The notes: generated from the letters alone by a model not told the origin. A stretch of DNA of 44,620 nucleotides from an uncultured Collinsella sp. (GCA_958403385.1 CATXXC010000020.1:1-44620), one strand, 5' to 3'. Numbered from the stretch's first letter, positions 35,543 to 44,342 are shown. Program-made: numbers and translations.

Positions 35543-35644
35543 ATTCCAAAATGTTAGGTTAATGCCTGCTGCCCATACTTGCACCTGCGCACGGTACAAT
35601 GGATGGGTTACGACCAACGTGCCAATAACCAAAAAGGAGCCGCT

Positions 35645-36991
35645 ATGATCGATCGCTATACCCGCCCGGAGATGGGACACATCTTCTCCCTCGAGAACAA
35701 GTACGCCATTTGGCAGGAGATCGAGGTTCTGGCCTGCGAGGCCCAGGCGGAGCTCGGCAAGATCGGTATTTCCAAAGACGAGGCCCAGTGGATCCGCGAC
35801 CATGCCAACTTTGAGAAGGCGAAGGTCGATGAGATCGAGGAAGTCACGCGCCACGACGTCATTGCCTTCCTGACCAACATGAAGGAATACATCGATGCCG
35901 ATGTTCCCGAGGGCGACCCCAAGCCCAGCCGCTGGGTTCACTATGGCATGACCAGCTCCGATCTGGGCGACACGGCCCTGTGCTACCAGCTCACCCAGGC
36001 CTGCGACCTGATCATCGAGGATGTCAAGAAGCTCGGCGAGATTTGCAAGCGTCGTGCCTTCGAGGAGCGCAACACGCTCTGCGCCGGCCGTACTCATGGC
36101 ATCCATGCCGAGCCGATGACCTTTGGCATGAAGTTTGGCTCTTGGGCCTGGGAGCTCAAGCGCGATCTGGATCGTCTTGAGGACGCCCGCAAGAACGTTG
36201 CCTTCGGTGCTATCTCGGGCGCTGTCGGCACGTACAGCTCCATCGAGCCGTTCGTCGAGGAGTACGTCTGCGAGCACCTGGGCCTGGTTCACGACCCGCT
36301 GTCCACGCAGGTTATCAGCCGCGACCATCACGCCTATCTCGCCGGCGTTCTTGCCACCACTGCGGCCACCTGCGAGCGCATCGCTACCGAGGTTCGCAAT
36401 CTGCAGAAGACTGATACGCTCGAGGCCGAGGAGCCGTTCCGTAAGGGCCAAAAGGGCAGCTCAGCCATGCCACACAAGCGCAACCCCATCACCATGGAGA
36501 AGGTCTGCGGCCTGTCGCGCGTCGTGAAGGCCAACGCGCAGGTTGCCTTCGACAACGTCGCCCTGTGGCACGAGCGTGACATTTCGCACTCCTCTGCCGA
36601 GCGCGTCGCCCAGGCCGATAGCTTCATCGCGCTCGACCACATGTTCCAGTGCCTCATTCGCGTTATCGACGGCCTGCAGCTGTACCCTGCCCGCATGATG
36701 GCCAACCTCAATAAGACCCGCGGCCTCATCTTCTCCTCCAAGGTGCTGCTCGCCCTCGTCGACACGGGCATCACCCGCGAGGACGCGTACGCCATTGTGC
36801 AGGAGAACGCCATGGCAACCTGGCACGAGGTACAGGATTGTGTCTCCGGCCCTACCTTTAAGGAGCGTCTCGAGGCTGACCCGCGCTGCACCGTCAGCCA
36901 GGAAAAGCTCGACGAAATCTTTGATCCGTGGGACTTCCTCACCCGTATCGACACGGTCTTTGATCGTCTGGAGCAGCTGAGCTTCGAGTAG
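35645..36991 (+). CDS. purB: Adenylosuccinate lyase
   Basis: This 448-residue fumarase/aspartase-superfamily enzyme acts twice in purine synthesis: on SAICAR and on adenylosuccinate, releasing fumarate. The signature loop SSAMPHKRNPI with its catalytic Ser lies near residue 270, and the TSSDLGDTA and GRTHGIHAEP regions are intact. I start it at ATG 35645 because AAGGAG is 6 bases upstream. purC lies 4 kb downstream. A TACAAT box at 35595-35600 may be its -10 element, but a matching -35 is not clear. Confidence 0.97.
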   Translation: MIDRYTRPEMGHIFSLENKYAIWQEIEVLACEAQAELGKIGISKDEAQWIRDHANFEKAKVDEIEEVTRHDVIAFLTNMKEYIDADVPEGDPKPSRWVHYGMTSSDLGDTALCYQLTQACDLIIEDVKKLGEICKRRAFEERNTLCAGRTHGIHAEPMTFGMKFGSWAWELKRDLDRLEDARKNVAFGAISGAVGTYSSIEPFVEEYVCEHLGLVHDPLSTQVISRDHHAYLAGVLATTAATCERIATEVRNLQKTDTLEAEEPFRKGQKGSSAMPHKRNPITMEKVCGLSRVVKANAQVAFDNVALWHERDISHSSAERVAQADSFIALDHMFQCLIRVIDGLQLYPARMMANLNKTRGLIFSSKVLLALVDTGITREDAYAIVQENAMATWHEVQDCVSGPTFKERLEADPRCTVSQEKLDEIFDPWDFLTRIDTVFDRLEQLSFE

Positions 36992-37017
36992 GTTCGGGCA
37001 TAACGTTAGCTTTTTAG

Positions 37018-37055
37018 GGCGCTTTGCTGGTAATGTGTGTTGCCGGCAAAGCGCC
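37018..37055 (+). terminator. Weak terminator-like hairpin after purB
   Basis: GGCGCTTTGC (37018-37027) pairs with GCAAAGCGCC (37045-37054), with a partly paired loop. The following T-run is poor (TCGTTGCATTT), so termination may be partial. Confidence 0.5.
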
Positions 37056-37058
37056 TCG

Positions 37059-37087
37059 TTGCATTTAGGGAAAGACGGGGATAATAG
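37059..37087 (+). promoter_or_regulatory. Candidate promoter of the TSCPD-lipoprotein pair
   Basis: TTGCAT (37059-37064) and TAATAG (37082-37087) are 17 bases apart, 33 bases before the TSCPD start codon. Confidence 0.5.
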
Positions 37088-37119
37088 TCGTCTCGAATAA
37101 CATTCTGAGAGGGGATCGC

Positions 37120-37383
37120 ATGATTTCGTTTGATTACAAGCCTCAGGGCGTGTGTGCTCGCAATATTCACCTTGACCTTTCCGATGACGGCAACAAGGTG
37201 ATGGGCGTTGAATTTACCGGCGGCTGCGACGGCAATCTCAAGGCTATCTCCAAGCTGGTCGAGGGCGCTCCTGCCGATCGCGTAATCGAGGTTCTCGCCG
37301 GTAATACCTGCGGTATGAAAAAGACCTCCTGCGCCGACCAGCTTACACGCGCTATCGAGGCCGCTCGCACCGAGATCGCCTAA
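37120..37383 (+). CDS. TSCPD-domain protein (TIGR03905-like)
   Basis: This 87-residue protein has conserved cysteines in VCARN, GGCDGN, NTCGMKKTSCADQL. The KTSCADQ ending is the TSCPD motif, a small domain also found at the C-terminus of some class II ribonucleotide reductases. The stand-alone family has no settled function; the Cys set could bind metal or work in redox. A GAGAGGGG ribosome-binding site precedes the ATG. Its stop overlaps the following Tat-lipoprotein start by one base, so the two are coupled. Confidence 0.85.
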   Translation: MISFDYKPQGVCARNIHLDLSDDGNKVMGVEFTGGCDGNLKAISKLVEGAPADRVIEVLAGNTCGMKKTSCADQLTRAIEAARTEIA

Positions 37384-38594
37384 TGGGTATCGCCGATCAC
37401 ATCAAGAACGGAATATCGCGTCGCGGCTTTGTACTCGGTGGGGCTGCCGCGGGCGCTGCCACGGTGCTTGCCGGATGCTCGAAAAAAACGGGCACCAGCG
37501 ATGATGCCGCCGGCGAGCCGCAGGTTATCAAGGATGATTCCAAAATCATCTCGATTACGGATGAGTACGAGGCAGTCGACATCGATCTTGAGCCGGCGGC
37601 GTCGTGGACGCTGCCTCTGGGTACGCTGCTGTACTACTGCGACGGCGATTACGCCGCGGCAATGATGGCGCCCGCATCGGCACTGCACGCCAACACGCTC
37701 GGTGTGCTCAACCTGGGCGATGGCTCGCTTACCACATTAATCGAGGATCCTATCGAGGGCACGGGATATGCATTCTACGATGTCCGTGCCGGCGACGGCG
37801 TATTCGCGTGGGTTGAGATGAACTTTGCCAATTCATCGTGGAAGCTCTACGCTCAAAATCTGTCGGGCGCTTCGCTCTCTGGCGACGTGGTTGAGCTCGA
37901 TCGAGGTGGCAAGGACTACGATCCGCCGCTGTTTACGGCGTTCGGGGCATCAGTCATCTGGTATAAAATGCCTTCGGCAGGCGGCAATAAAACGAGTAGT
38001 GATTCGTTTTGCTATCGTCGCTCGCTTGATGAATCCAAGGCCGAGGTAATTTGGAAATCGACGGGCCGCTTTGCATCGGCCCCGCGCGCGAGCGACGGCA
38101 TTTTGACCATCTCGCCGCGTGTCCGCAACGACGAGGGCGTCTACTACGGCATAACGGCAATCGATCTGACCGACGGCAACAACACCAAACGTGCCCAGCT
38201 AGTCCTTCCCTCGTCAGTCTCGCCTTTCGAGGCCGTATATATGGGCGATACCTTCGTGTTTTCTATCGAGGCGGCCTATAGTGGCGTGGGCAGCCTGGGC
38301 AATATGGGCACATATATCGGTAATGAGGGAGGGCCGTACCTCTTCCTGTCCCGCGAGCCGCTCGCATGTGCGGCTGGCAAGAAGAATAAATACCTTGTTA
38401 AGGTACAGGCGTCGCATTTCCTGATCGACACCTCTGCCAAGACCTATGGCTCGCTGCTGTCGCCCGACCGCGCTTTGGAGTATGGCGATTATCCAGCTAC
38501 GGCGGGAAAATCGGACTCATTCCTTACGTACGCCACGGTGCGCAACAGCCAGGGTATACCAGAGACGGTCACTGCACGTCTATTCTCTCTTTAA
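37383..38594 (+). CDS. Tat-exported lipoprotein of unknown function
   Basis: This 403-residue protein has a twin-arginine signal (SRRGFVLGG at 12-20), a hydrophobic stretch and a lipobox LAGC with Cys32 as the lipid-modified residue. It therefore probably folds in the cytoplasm and is anchored on the outer face of the membrane. The rest is rich in repeated beta-strand segments with Gly/Asp turns, suggesting a beta-propeller-like fold. No catalytic motif is visible. It is coupled to the TSCPD gene upstream (TAATG). Its function is unknown. Confidence 0.85.
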   Translation: MGIADHIKNGISRRGFVLGGAAAGAATVLAGCSKKTGTSDDAAGEPQVIKDDSKIISITDEYEAVDIDLEPAASWTLPLGTLLYYCDGDYAAAMMAPASALHANTLGVLNLGDGSLTTLIEDPIEGTGYAFYDVRAGDGVFAWVEMNFANSSWKLYAQNLSGASLSGDVVELDRGGKDYDPPLFTAFGASVIWYKMPSAGGNKTSSDSFCYRRSLDESKAEVIWKSTGRFASAPRASDGILTISPRVRNDEGVYYGITAIDLTDGNNTKRAQLVLPSSVSPFEAVYMGDTFVFSIEAAYSGVGSLGNMGTYIGNEGGPYLFLSREPLACAAGKKNKYLVKVQASHFLIDTSAKTYGSLLSPDRALEYGDYPATAGKSDSFLTYATVRNSQGIPETVTARLFSL

Positions 38595-38653
38595 GCTTAG
38601 AGGGGTTAAAAAGGCGCCAACAGGGGAATAAACGCGTTGTAATTGTGAGTACC

Positions 38654-38692
38654 GCCCGCCGAGCTGCCGCGTCATAGCGGCATCCGGCGGGC
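38654..38692. other. GC-rich hairpin upstream of the response regulator
   Basis: Arms 38654-38670 and 38677-38692 pair with a small interruption and a 6-base loop. No T-run follows on plus, so it may be a weak terminator for the lipoprotein gene or a leader structure for the two-component operon. Confidence 0.45.
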
Positions 38693-38747
38693 TCAGGTGC
38701 GTTAAAATGGGCTTGTTCTTAGCTAATTGAGACAGGGGGGCCGTGTT

Positions 38748-39470
38748 ATGGCTTCAGATGCAAAAAAGATTCTGCTGGTCGAGGATGAGAAGGCAATCCG
38801 TGACGCCGTCGCTGCCTATCTCGAGCGCGAAGGCTACTGGGTTGTGGGCGTCGGCGACGGCCAGTCCGCGATCGAGGAGTTCGAGAAGCATCAGTTCGAC
38901 CTGGTCGTGCTCGACCTTATGCTCCCCAAGATTCCCGGCGAGCGCGTTTGCCGCACCATTCGCGATACCTCGGATGTCCCCATCATCATGCTGACGGCTA
39001 AGGGCGAGATCGAGGACCGTATTATCGGTCTTGAGCTCGGCGCCGACGACTATCTGATTAAGCCGTTCTCGCCGCGCGAGCTCGTCGCCCGCGTTCGCGC
39101 TCTGTTCCGCCGTGCCCATCAGGCCGACGAGCCCACCGTCGAGGTACTCGACTTCGGCGATCTGGTCATCGATATCTCGGGCCACAAGATCTTGGTCGAG
39201 GGCAAGGAAGTCGATCTGACGGCTTCCGAGTTCAAACTGCTCACCACGCTTGCCCGCCATCCCGGCCGTGTGTATAACCGCATGGAGCTGGTCGAGAAAG
39301 TGCTCGGGTATGACTTTGAGGGCTATGAGCGCACCATCGATAGCCACGTGAAGAATCTTCGCGCCAAGCTGGGCGATGATCCCAAGAAGCCCAAGTGGCT
39401 CTACACCGTCCATGGTGTCGGCTATCGCTTCGAGGCTCCGGCCAAGACCGATAAGTCGGACGAGAAATAG
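38748..39470 (+). CDS. OmpR/PhoB-family response regulator
   Basis: This 240-residue protein has a receiver domain (about 1-120) with acidic pocket residues near 11-12, phosphoacceptor Asp56 in VVLDLMLP, and the switch Lys in IKPFSPREL. A winged-helix DNA-binding domain follows (about 135-235, with RTIDSHVKNLRAKLG). I start it at ATG 38748, seven bases after a GGGGGG site. The partner sensor kinase starts 11 bases downstream. The target genes are unknown. Confidence 0.95.
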   Translation: MASDAKKILLVEDEKAIRDAVAAYLEREGYWVVGVGDGQSAIEEFEKHQFDLVVLDLMLPKIPGERVCRTIRDTSDVPIIMLTAKGEIEDRIIGLELGADDYLIKPFSPRELVARVRALFRRAHQADEPTVEVLDFGDLVIDISGHKILVEGKEVDLTASEFKLLTTLARHPGRVYNRMELVEKVLGYDFEGYERTIDSHVKNLRAKLGDDPKKPKWLYTVHGVGYRFEAPAKTDKSDEK

Positions 39471-39481
39471 GGAAATCACAT

Positions 39482-41047
39482 ATGACACCTGCGCGCTTTG
39501 AAATCGGACAAAAGCACAAGCAGGAGAGCGAGGCGGGTTCCAAGGCTAGTTGGAACACGCCTCGTTCCGATTCACGGCCAACGATGAGCTATCCCTCGCG
39601 CATGGCACTTGCTTTTGCTCTGACATCGCTCATGACAGTATTGGTGCTGGTGGGCGTTGTCTCTGTTGTGTGGGGCACGGTCTTTTCGGATTACACACGC
39701 TCCAATATCGTCGAAATCGCAAATTCCGCTGCCGAGAAGTTGGCGACCTCATATGAGGAAAACGGCTCTTGGACCGCGGGAGAACTGCGCACGGTCGCAA
39801 CGTCGAGTTTGGTTTCCGACGATCTGGGCATGCAGGTCGTCAATAAAAAGGGCGTGATCGTTTATGACGATTCCTGGCCCTCGGCAAGCGCCACCGCCGA
39901 TGTACGCGAAAACCAGGCTACGACCGACGACACGAGCGGCAAGAGGGCATCGCATAGCCCGGTCTCGTCTGCTCCAACCGACTCCGATAGCGTTGCTAAC
40001 GTCGAGATTGTAACGTCTTCCGGCGAGCATGTCGGACAGGTAAAGCTGTGGGCCATCGGCTCCGACGCTCTGCTCACCAAGGCGGACTCTGCGTTTAGGG
40101 AGAAGACCTTTAACGCCATGGCCCTCGCCGCGGTTGTTGCAATCTGCATTTCGGTCGTTATCGGATCGCTCGTGTCGCGCATGCTCACCAAGCCGATTCA
40201 TCGCATCACCAGTACCGCAAAGCAAATCCGTGACGGCGACCTGTCGGCTCGCACGGGACTGCGCGGTGATGACGAGATCGATCAGCTGGGTGAGACCTTC
40301 GATGAGATGGCCACTTCGCTCGAGAAGGATATGAAACACGAGAAGCGCCTGACCTCAGACGTTGCACACGAGCTTCGCACGCCGCTTATGGCCATGCTCG
40401 CAACGGTCGAGGCCATGCAGGATGGCGTGTATCCCACCGACGATGAGCATTTGGAGACCGTTGCTTCCGAGACGCGTCGCCTGGCTCGTCTGGTGCAGCA
40501 GATGCTCGACCTATCGCGTATGGAAAACAGCACGGCTCCGCTCAATCTAGAACCGGTGGACATGGTTCCGTTCGTGCGATCGATTGTGAATGGCCAGGAG
40601 CGCCTGTTTGCCGACCGTGACCTGCGTTTGCGCTTTGCAGATGAGACGCAGGGCCACGATGACGTTGTCGAGGCAGATCCCGACATGATCACGCAATGTG
40701 TTATCAACCTCATGAGCAACGCCATGCGCTACACCCCCGAGGGCGGTTGGGTCGTGGTGTCGGTGCTCAGTGACCGCAGGCACGTCAGCATTGCCGTTTC
40801 TGATACCGGCATCGGTATTGCCAAGGACGATCTGTCGCGCATTTTCGGGCGGTTTTGGCGCGCCGATGCCAGCCGCGCCCGCGAAGCTGGCGGCCTGGGC
40901 GTCGGCCTCGCCGTGACCAAGCAGATTGTCGAGCGTCACCATGGCTACATATCCGTGGAGTCGGAGCTTGGAAAGGGTACGACTTTTACAATTCATCTGC
41001 CCCGCGAGCACACGGCAGACGCGGCATCTACTACAATGGAGCACTAG
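39482..41047 (+). CDS. Sensor histidine kinase
   Basis: This 521-residue membrane kinase pairs with the response regulator just upstream. It has an unusual 40-residue cytoplasmic N-terminus, helix 1 at about 41-68, an outer sensing domain (about 70-200) with a Ser/Thr/Asp-rich stretch, helix 2 at about 210-232 and a HAMP domain. The H-box VAHELRTPL has the phosphoacceptor His296. The ATPase boxes NLMSNAMRYTP, DTGIGIAKDD and GLGVGLAV follow. The signal sensed is unknown. The purC leader follows directly. Confidence 0.95.
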   Translation: MTPARFEIGQKHKQESEAGSKASWNTPRSDSRPTMSYPSRMALAFALTSLMTVLVLVGVVSVVWGTVFSDYTRSNIVEIANSAAEKLATSYEENGSWTAGELRTVATSSLVSDDLGMQVVNKKGVIVYDDSWPSASATADVRENQATTDDTSGKRASHSPVSSAPTDSDSVANVEIVTSSGEHVGQVKLWAIGSDALLTKADSAFREKTFNAMALAAVVAICISVVIGSLVSRMLTKPIHRITSTAKQIRDGDLSARTGLRGDDEIDQLGETFDEMATSLEKDMKHEKRLTSDVAHELRTPLMAMLATVEAMQDGVYPTDDEHLETVASETRRLARLVQQMLDLSRMENSTAPLNLEPVDMVPFVRSIVNGQERLFADRDLRLRFADETQGHDDVVEADPDMITQCVINLMSNAMRYTPEGGWVVVSVLSDRRHVSIAVSDTGIGIAKDDLSRIFGRFWRADASRAREAGGLGVGLAVTKQIVERHHGYISVESELGKGTTFTIHLPREHTADAASTTMEH

Positions 41048-41103
41048 CTTTTCGCTATTCGGTGAAGGAGGGGCCGCGTCCCTGCCGCTCCGAGTTTGCG
41101 AAA

Positions 41104-41124
41104 ACATGCGGGAAAGAACCCGCA
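41104..41124 (+). other. Hairpin in the purC leader
   Basis: ATGCGGG and CCCGCAT pair around AAAGAA at 41105-41124, followed by TTTCTG. It is terminator-like but short of T, 33 bases before the purC start. It might attenuate purC or weakly end the two-component transcript. No known purine riboswitch consensus is recognised. Confidence 0.4.
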
Positions 41125-41156
41125 TTTCTGTCGTATTTAGGTAAGGAGTGACTCAC

Positions 41157-42044
41157 GTGACAACGATGGAGCGTCGTCCGGATTCCCGTGGCAAGGTTCG
41201 TGATATTTACGATGCCGGTGAAAACCTGCTGATGGTCGCCACCGACCGCATTTCTGCGTTCGACTTCATTCTTCCCGACGAGATTCCGTTTAAGGGAGAG
41301 GTGCTCAATCGCATCTCGGCATTCTGGTTCGATAAGTTTGCCGACATCGTCCCCAACCATCTCGTTTCCATCGACCCGGCGGATTTCCCCGAGGAGTTTG
41401 CTGAGTATCGTGACTACCTCGCTGGCCGCGCCATGCTGGTTAAGAAGGCCCAGACGATTCCTATCGAGTGCATCGTCCGCGGCTATCTGACCGGTTCGGG
41501 CAAGAAGACCTACGACGAGAACGGCACCGTCTGCGGCATCCAGCTGCCTGAGGGCCTGACCGAGGCTTCCAAGCTTCCCGAGCCGTTGTTCACGCCGTCC
41601 ACGAAGGCCGAGATCGGTGACCACGACGAGAACATCTCGTTCGAGCGTTGCTGCGAGATCGTGGGCGAGGACATCGCCACGCAGATTCGTGACCTTTCCC
41701 TCAAGATCTACAAGGCCGCTGCCGAGTACGCCGCGACCCGTGGCATCATCATTGCCGACACCAAGTTCGAGTTTGGTGTTATTGATGGCAAGGTCACGCT
41801 GATCGACGAGTGCCTCACGCCCGACTCCAGCCGTTTCTGGCCTGCTGCCAGCTACGAGGAGGGCAAGATCCAGCCTAGCTACGACAAGCAATTCGTCCGC
41901 AATTGGCTCAAGGCCAACTGGGATATGACGGTGGAGACCCCGCACCTGCCCGCCGAGGTCATCGATGGCACGTCCGAGCGCTATCGCGAGGCCTTCCAGA
42001 TCATCACCGGCTCCCAGTTCACAAGCATGAAGGAGAACGCATAA
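41157..42044 (+). CDS. purC: SAICAR synthetase
   Basis: This 295-residue enzyme joins CAIR and aspartate in purine synthesis, the step before PurB. The N-terminal SRGKVRDIYDAG motif, IPIECIVRGYLTGS and the LIDECLTPDSSRFW motif mark the family, and the length suits the longer PurC form. I choose GTG 41157, eight bases after AAGGAG; another GTG at 41148 is too close to that site. The next membrane-protein gene begins at the base after its stop. Confidence 0.95.
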   Translation: MTTMERRPDSRGKVRDIYDAGENLLMVATDRISAFDFILPDEIPFKGEVLNRISAFWFDKFADIVPNHLVSIDPADFPEEFAEYRDYLAGRAMLVKKAQTIPIECIVRGYLTGSGKKTYDENGTVCGIQLPEGLTEASKLPEPLFTPSTKAEIGDHDENISFERCCEIVGEDIATQIRDLSLKIYKAAAEYAATRGIIIADTKFEFGVIDGKVTLIDECLTPDSSRFWPAASYEEGKIQPSYDKQFVRNWLKANWDMTVETPHLPAEVIDGTSERYREAFQIITGSQFTSMKENA

Positions 42045-42620
42045 GTGAGTACCCGTAGCGCCACGAACAAGCGCACGCAATCCCACGAAGTTACCGGGGT
42101 TGCGCGCAAGTCTGCCGCATCTGCTAAGCCCGCCCGCCAAGCAGCGAGCTCCGTTCGCATCGTGCCGGCTTCGTCTAAGGCACGCCGCAAAGAGCTCGAG
42201 AAGGGCGAGAACCTCGAGGGCCTCTCTAAAGAGGAGAAGCGCGCCCGCAAGGCCAAGCAGCGCGCCAAGGAGGACCGCATCTATACGGTGTCGAATATCC
42301 TCCTCAAGCAGGACGAGGACTACACCAAGCGCCGTCGCATCTGGTGGATTGTGCTCGCCATTGGCATGGTGCTCGTCGTGGCAATTTGGGCCTCGCTGTA
42401 CTTCGCTCCCGCTGGCATGGTGTCCAGCCCTGTCCAGATGGTCGGCATCGTTTTGTCCTATGTCATCATCCTAGGTGACTTTATCTACGACTTCGCTCGT
42501 ATTCGTCCCTTGCGCAACATGTACCGCGCGCAGGCCGAGGGCATGTCCGAGAACAAGCTCAACGCTCTTATTGAGCGCGCGGCTGCCGAGGAGGACCAGA
42601 AGGACTCCAAGAAGAAGTAG
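42045..42620 (+). CDS. Two-helix membrane protein (possibly DUF3043)
   Basis: This 191-residue protein has a long basic N-terminus (1-100) rich in Lys, Arg and Ala, two membrane helices at about 103-122 and 130-150, then RPLRNMYRAQAEGMSENKL and a charged tail. The layout resembles the actinobacterial DUF3043 family, but I cannot confirm this by eye. GTG follows the purC stop directly, with AAGGAGA upstream inside purC, so translation is likely coupled. The function is unknown. Confidence 0.75.
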   Translation: MSTRSATNKRTQSHEVTGVARKSAASAKPARQAASSVRIVPASSKARRKELEKGENLEGLSKEEKRARKAKQRAKEDRIYTVSNILLKQDEDYTKRRRIWWIVLAIGMVLVVAIWASLYFAPAGMVSSPVQMVGIVLSYVIILGDFIYDFARIRPLRNMYRAQAEGMSENKLNALIERAAAEEDQKDSKKK

Positions 42621-42650
42621 CGTTTGCATACATACTTATCGCTAAGATAT

Positions 42651-42682
42651 AAGGCGCGTCGTTTTTGCGGCGCGCCTTTTTA
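42651..42682 (+). terminator. Terminator after purC and membrane protein
   Basis: AAGGCGCG (42651-42658) pairs with CGCGCCTT (42671-42678), with additional G-C pairs inside, and T-rich bases follow (TTTTTA). Confidence 0.88.
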
Positions 42683-42709
42683 CTGTTCTATAGATAGATG
42701 GAGTGGCAC

Positions 42710-43990
42710 ATGATTCGAGCTGCCCTGACGGTCGAAGAGGCTCTGGAGGGCATGAAGGCCCTGGAGCCCAAGATTAAAAACTACGCGCGCCTGGTCGTCC
42801 GCAAGGGCGTAAACGTCAAGCCCGGCCAGGAGGTCGTCGTTCAGTCTCCGGTCGAGTGCGCGCCGTTTGCGCGCGTGGTGGTCGCGGAGGCCTATGCTGC
42901 CGCCGCCGGCCACGTGACGGTCATTTGGGCCGATGATGCCGTGACGAGGCTCACGTACGAGCATGTCGAGAAAAGCTATTTTGAGCAGACACCCGAGTGG
43001 AAGCGCATGCAGCTGGATTCCTTGGCCCAGGATGGTGCCTGCTTTGTCTTTATCGAAGGTGCGGATCCTGCGGCCCTCAAGGGCATCGATCCAGCCAAGC
43101 CGGCCGCGGCATCAAAGGCGAGGAATACGCAGTGCAAAGTTTTCCGCCGTGGACTGGATTACAACATCAATCCGTGGTGCATCGCCGGCGCTCCGGTCGT
43201 GGCTTGGGCGCACGAGGTGTTCCCAGGAGACGCCGATGAGGTTGCAATCTATAAACTATGGAATGCGATTCTGCACACCACGCGCGCCGATGGCCAGGAC
43301 CCGGAGAGCGACTGGGAACTCCATGACGCCGCATTCGAAAAGAACCTGCGTTTCCTGAACGACAATCGTTTCGACTACTTGCATTACACCGCGGCAAATG
43401 GAACCGATCTGACGATTGGCATGACGAAGGGTCACGAGTGGGCCGGCGGCAAGGGCAAGACGCCCGATGGACACCCCTTCTTCCCCAACATTCCCACCGA
43501 GGAAGTCTTCACCTCGCCCGATCGCATGCGCGCCGACGGTATCGTGTACTCGGCCATGCCGCTCATCCACCACGGCAATAAAGTCGAAGATTTTTGGATT
43601 AAGTTCGAGGGCGGCCGCGTGGTGGACTACGACGCCCGCGTGGGCAAGGCAACGCTCGCAAGTATCATCGATACTGACGAGGGCGCTGCTCACCTGGGAG
43701 AGGTCGCGCTCATTTCCAAGAACACGCCGATCCGCGAAAGTGGTGTTCTGTTCTACAATACGCTCTATGACGAGAACGCTAGCTGCCATCTCGCGCTAGG
43801 TGTCGGTTTCCCCGAATGCATCGAGGGTGGGTATGACATGTCCAAGGAGGAGCTTCTGGAGCATGGCGTTAACGTCTCGAGCACGCACGTCGATTTTATG
43901 ATCGGCACGGACGACATCGATATTGTGGGCATTACGCCTGATGGACGTGAAGTTGTGATTTTCCAGAACGGCCAATGGAGTTGGGAATAG
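42710..43990 (+). CDS. M29-family aminopeptidase
   Basis: This 426-residue protein matches the M29 (AmpS/PepS/aminopeptidase T) family of cytoplasmic metallo-aminopeptidases. It has the characteristic LYDENASCHLALGVGF segment and the HVDFMIG ending motif that carries metal-binding His and Asp residues, plus NIPTEEVFTSPD. I start it at ATG 42710 because ATGGAGTG is suitably upstream; an in-frame ATG at 42698 lacks a site. It stands alone between a terminator and tRNA-Lys. Confidence 0.93.
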   Translation: MIRAALTVEEALEGMKALEPKIKNYARLVVRKGVNVKPGQEVVVQSPVECAPFARVVVAEAYAAAAGHVTVIWADDAVTRLTYEHVEKSYFEQTPEWKRMQLDSLAQDGACFVFIEGADPAALKGIDPAKPAAASKARNTQCKVFRRGLDYNINPWCIAGAPVVAWAHEVFPGDADEVAIYKLWNAILHTTRADGQDPESDWELHDAAFEKNLRFLNDNRFDYLHYTAANGTDLTIGMTKGHEWAGGKGKTPDGHPFFPNIPTEEVFTSPDRMRADGIVYSAMPLIHHGNKVEDFWIKFEGGRVVDYDARVGKATLASIIDTDEGAAHLGEVALISKNTPIRESGVLFYNTLYDENASCHLALGVGFPECIEGGYDMSKEELLEHGVNVSSTHVDFMIGTDDIDIVGITPDGREVVIFQNGQWSWE

Positions 43991-44009
43991 TCCCAGACCG
44001 TGGTACAAT
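43981..44009 (+). promoter_or_regulatory. Candidate promoter of tRNA-Lys
   Basis: TTGGGA (43981-43986) and TACAAT (44004-44009) are 17 bases apart, ending 9 bases before the tRNA. The -35 element overlaps the last codons of the aminopeptidase gene. Confidence 0.6.
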
Positions 44010-44018
44010 GCCACCCGC

Positions 44019-44091
44019 GGGCCGTTAGCTCAGCTGGCAGAGCAGGGGACTTTTAATCCCAAGGTCCAGGGTTCGAACCCCTGACGGCCCA
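44019..44091 (+). tRNA. tRNA-Lys (TTT anticodon)
   Basis: The cloverleaf has acceptor GGGCCGT/ACGGCCC, discriminator A, D-arm TAGCTCAGCTGGC, anticodon TTT in loop CTTTTAA and T-arm GGGTTCGAACCCC. Unlike the other tRNAs here, CCA is not encoded (CCC follows). Its 3' part and terminator are duplicated downstream at 44254-44315. Confidence 0.97.
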
Positions 44092-44105
44092 CCCAAAGAT
44101 TGTTG

Positions 44106-44136
44106 AGACGGTCAACTTCGGTTGGCCGTCTTTTTT
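44106..44136 (+). terminator. Terminator of tRNA-Lys, copy 1
   Basis: An 11-bp stem (44106-44116 with 44121-44131) with a TTCG tetraloop is followed by T6. It lies 14 bases after the tRNA. Confidence 0.93.
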
Positions 44137-44149
44137 GTCGCCCTTTCAT

Positions 44150-44271
44150 GGGTTCGAACCCGTCGGGGCGCGGAGCTGAGTAAACGCGTGAGCGTTTGCC
44201 AGCGCAGCGCGCAAGGCGCGAAAGCGCCGCAGCGGCCGCCTGCGAAGCAGGCTGAACCCCTGACGGCCCAC
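44150..44271. repeat. tRNA-tail repeat unit, tRNA-Lys copy
   Basis: From the T-arm-like GGGTTCGAACCCG (44150-44162) the unit runs through the hairpin AAACGC-GTGA-GCGTTT (44182-44197), a GC-rich hairpin region with GCAAGGCGCGAAAGCGCC (44211-44228), GGCCGC, and CTGCGAAGCAG (44240-44250). It ends in a copy of the tRNA-Lys 3' end (44254-44270). It matches the unit after tRNA-Gly in element order and in many bases. No gene is supported within it. Confidence 0.7.
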
Positions 44272-44342
44272 CCAAAGATTGTTGAGACGGTCAACTTCGG
44301 TTGGCCGTCTTTTTTGTTGCCGGTGCACGGGTTCGAACCCGT
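44254..44342 (+). repeat. Duplicated tRNA-Lys tail, terminator and T-arm palindrome
   Basis: These 89 bases repeat 44075-44163 at a constant offset of 179. They are identical from GAACCCCTGACGGCCC through the second terminator (44285-44315) and diverge only in the short stretch before a shared GGGTTCGAACCCGT. The second terminator copy should still function. Confidence 0.8.

Noticed and set aside
35249..36451. Leftward 400-codon frame opposite purB
   Set aside because: purB is intact on the plus strand; the frame begins in the middle of purB and has no recognisable domain.
41048..41156. Purine-type riboswitch before purC
   Set aside because: Only one short hairpin is visible and no conserved motifs of ZTP or purine riboswitches could be recognised.
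44030..44275. Leftward open frame with GRQGFEPWTLGLK-like residues
   Set aside because: It is the antisense translation of tRNA-Lys and its repeat; such frames are classical spurious calls.
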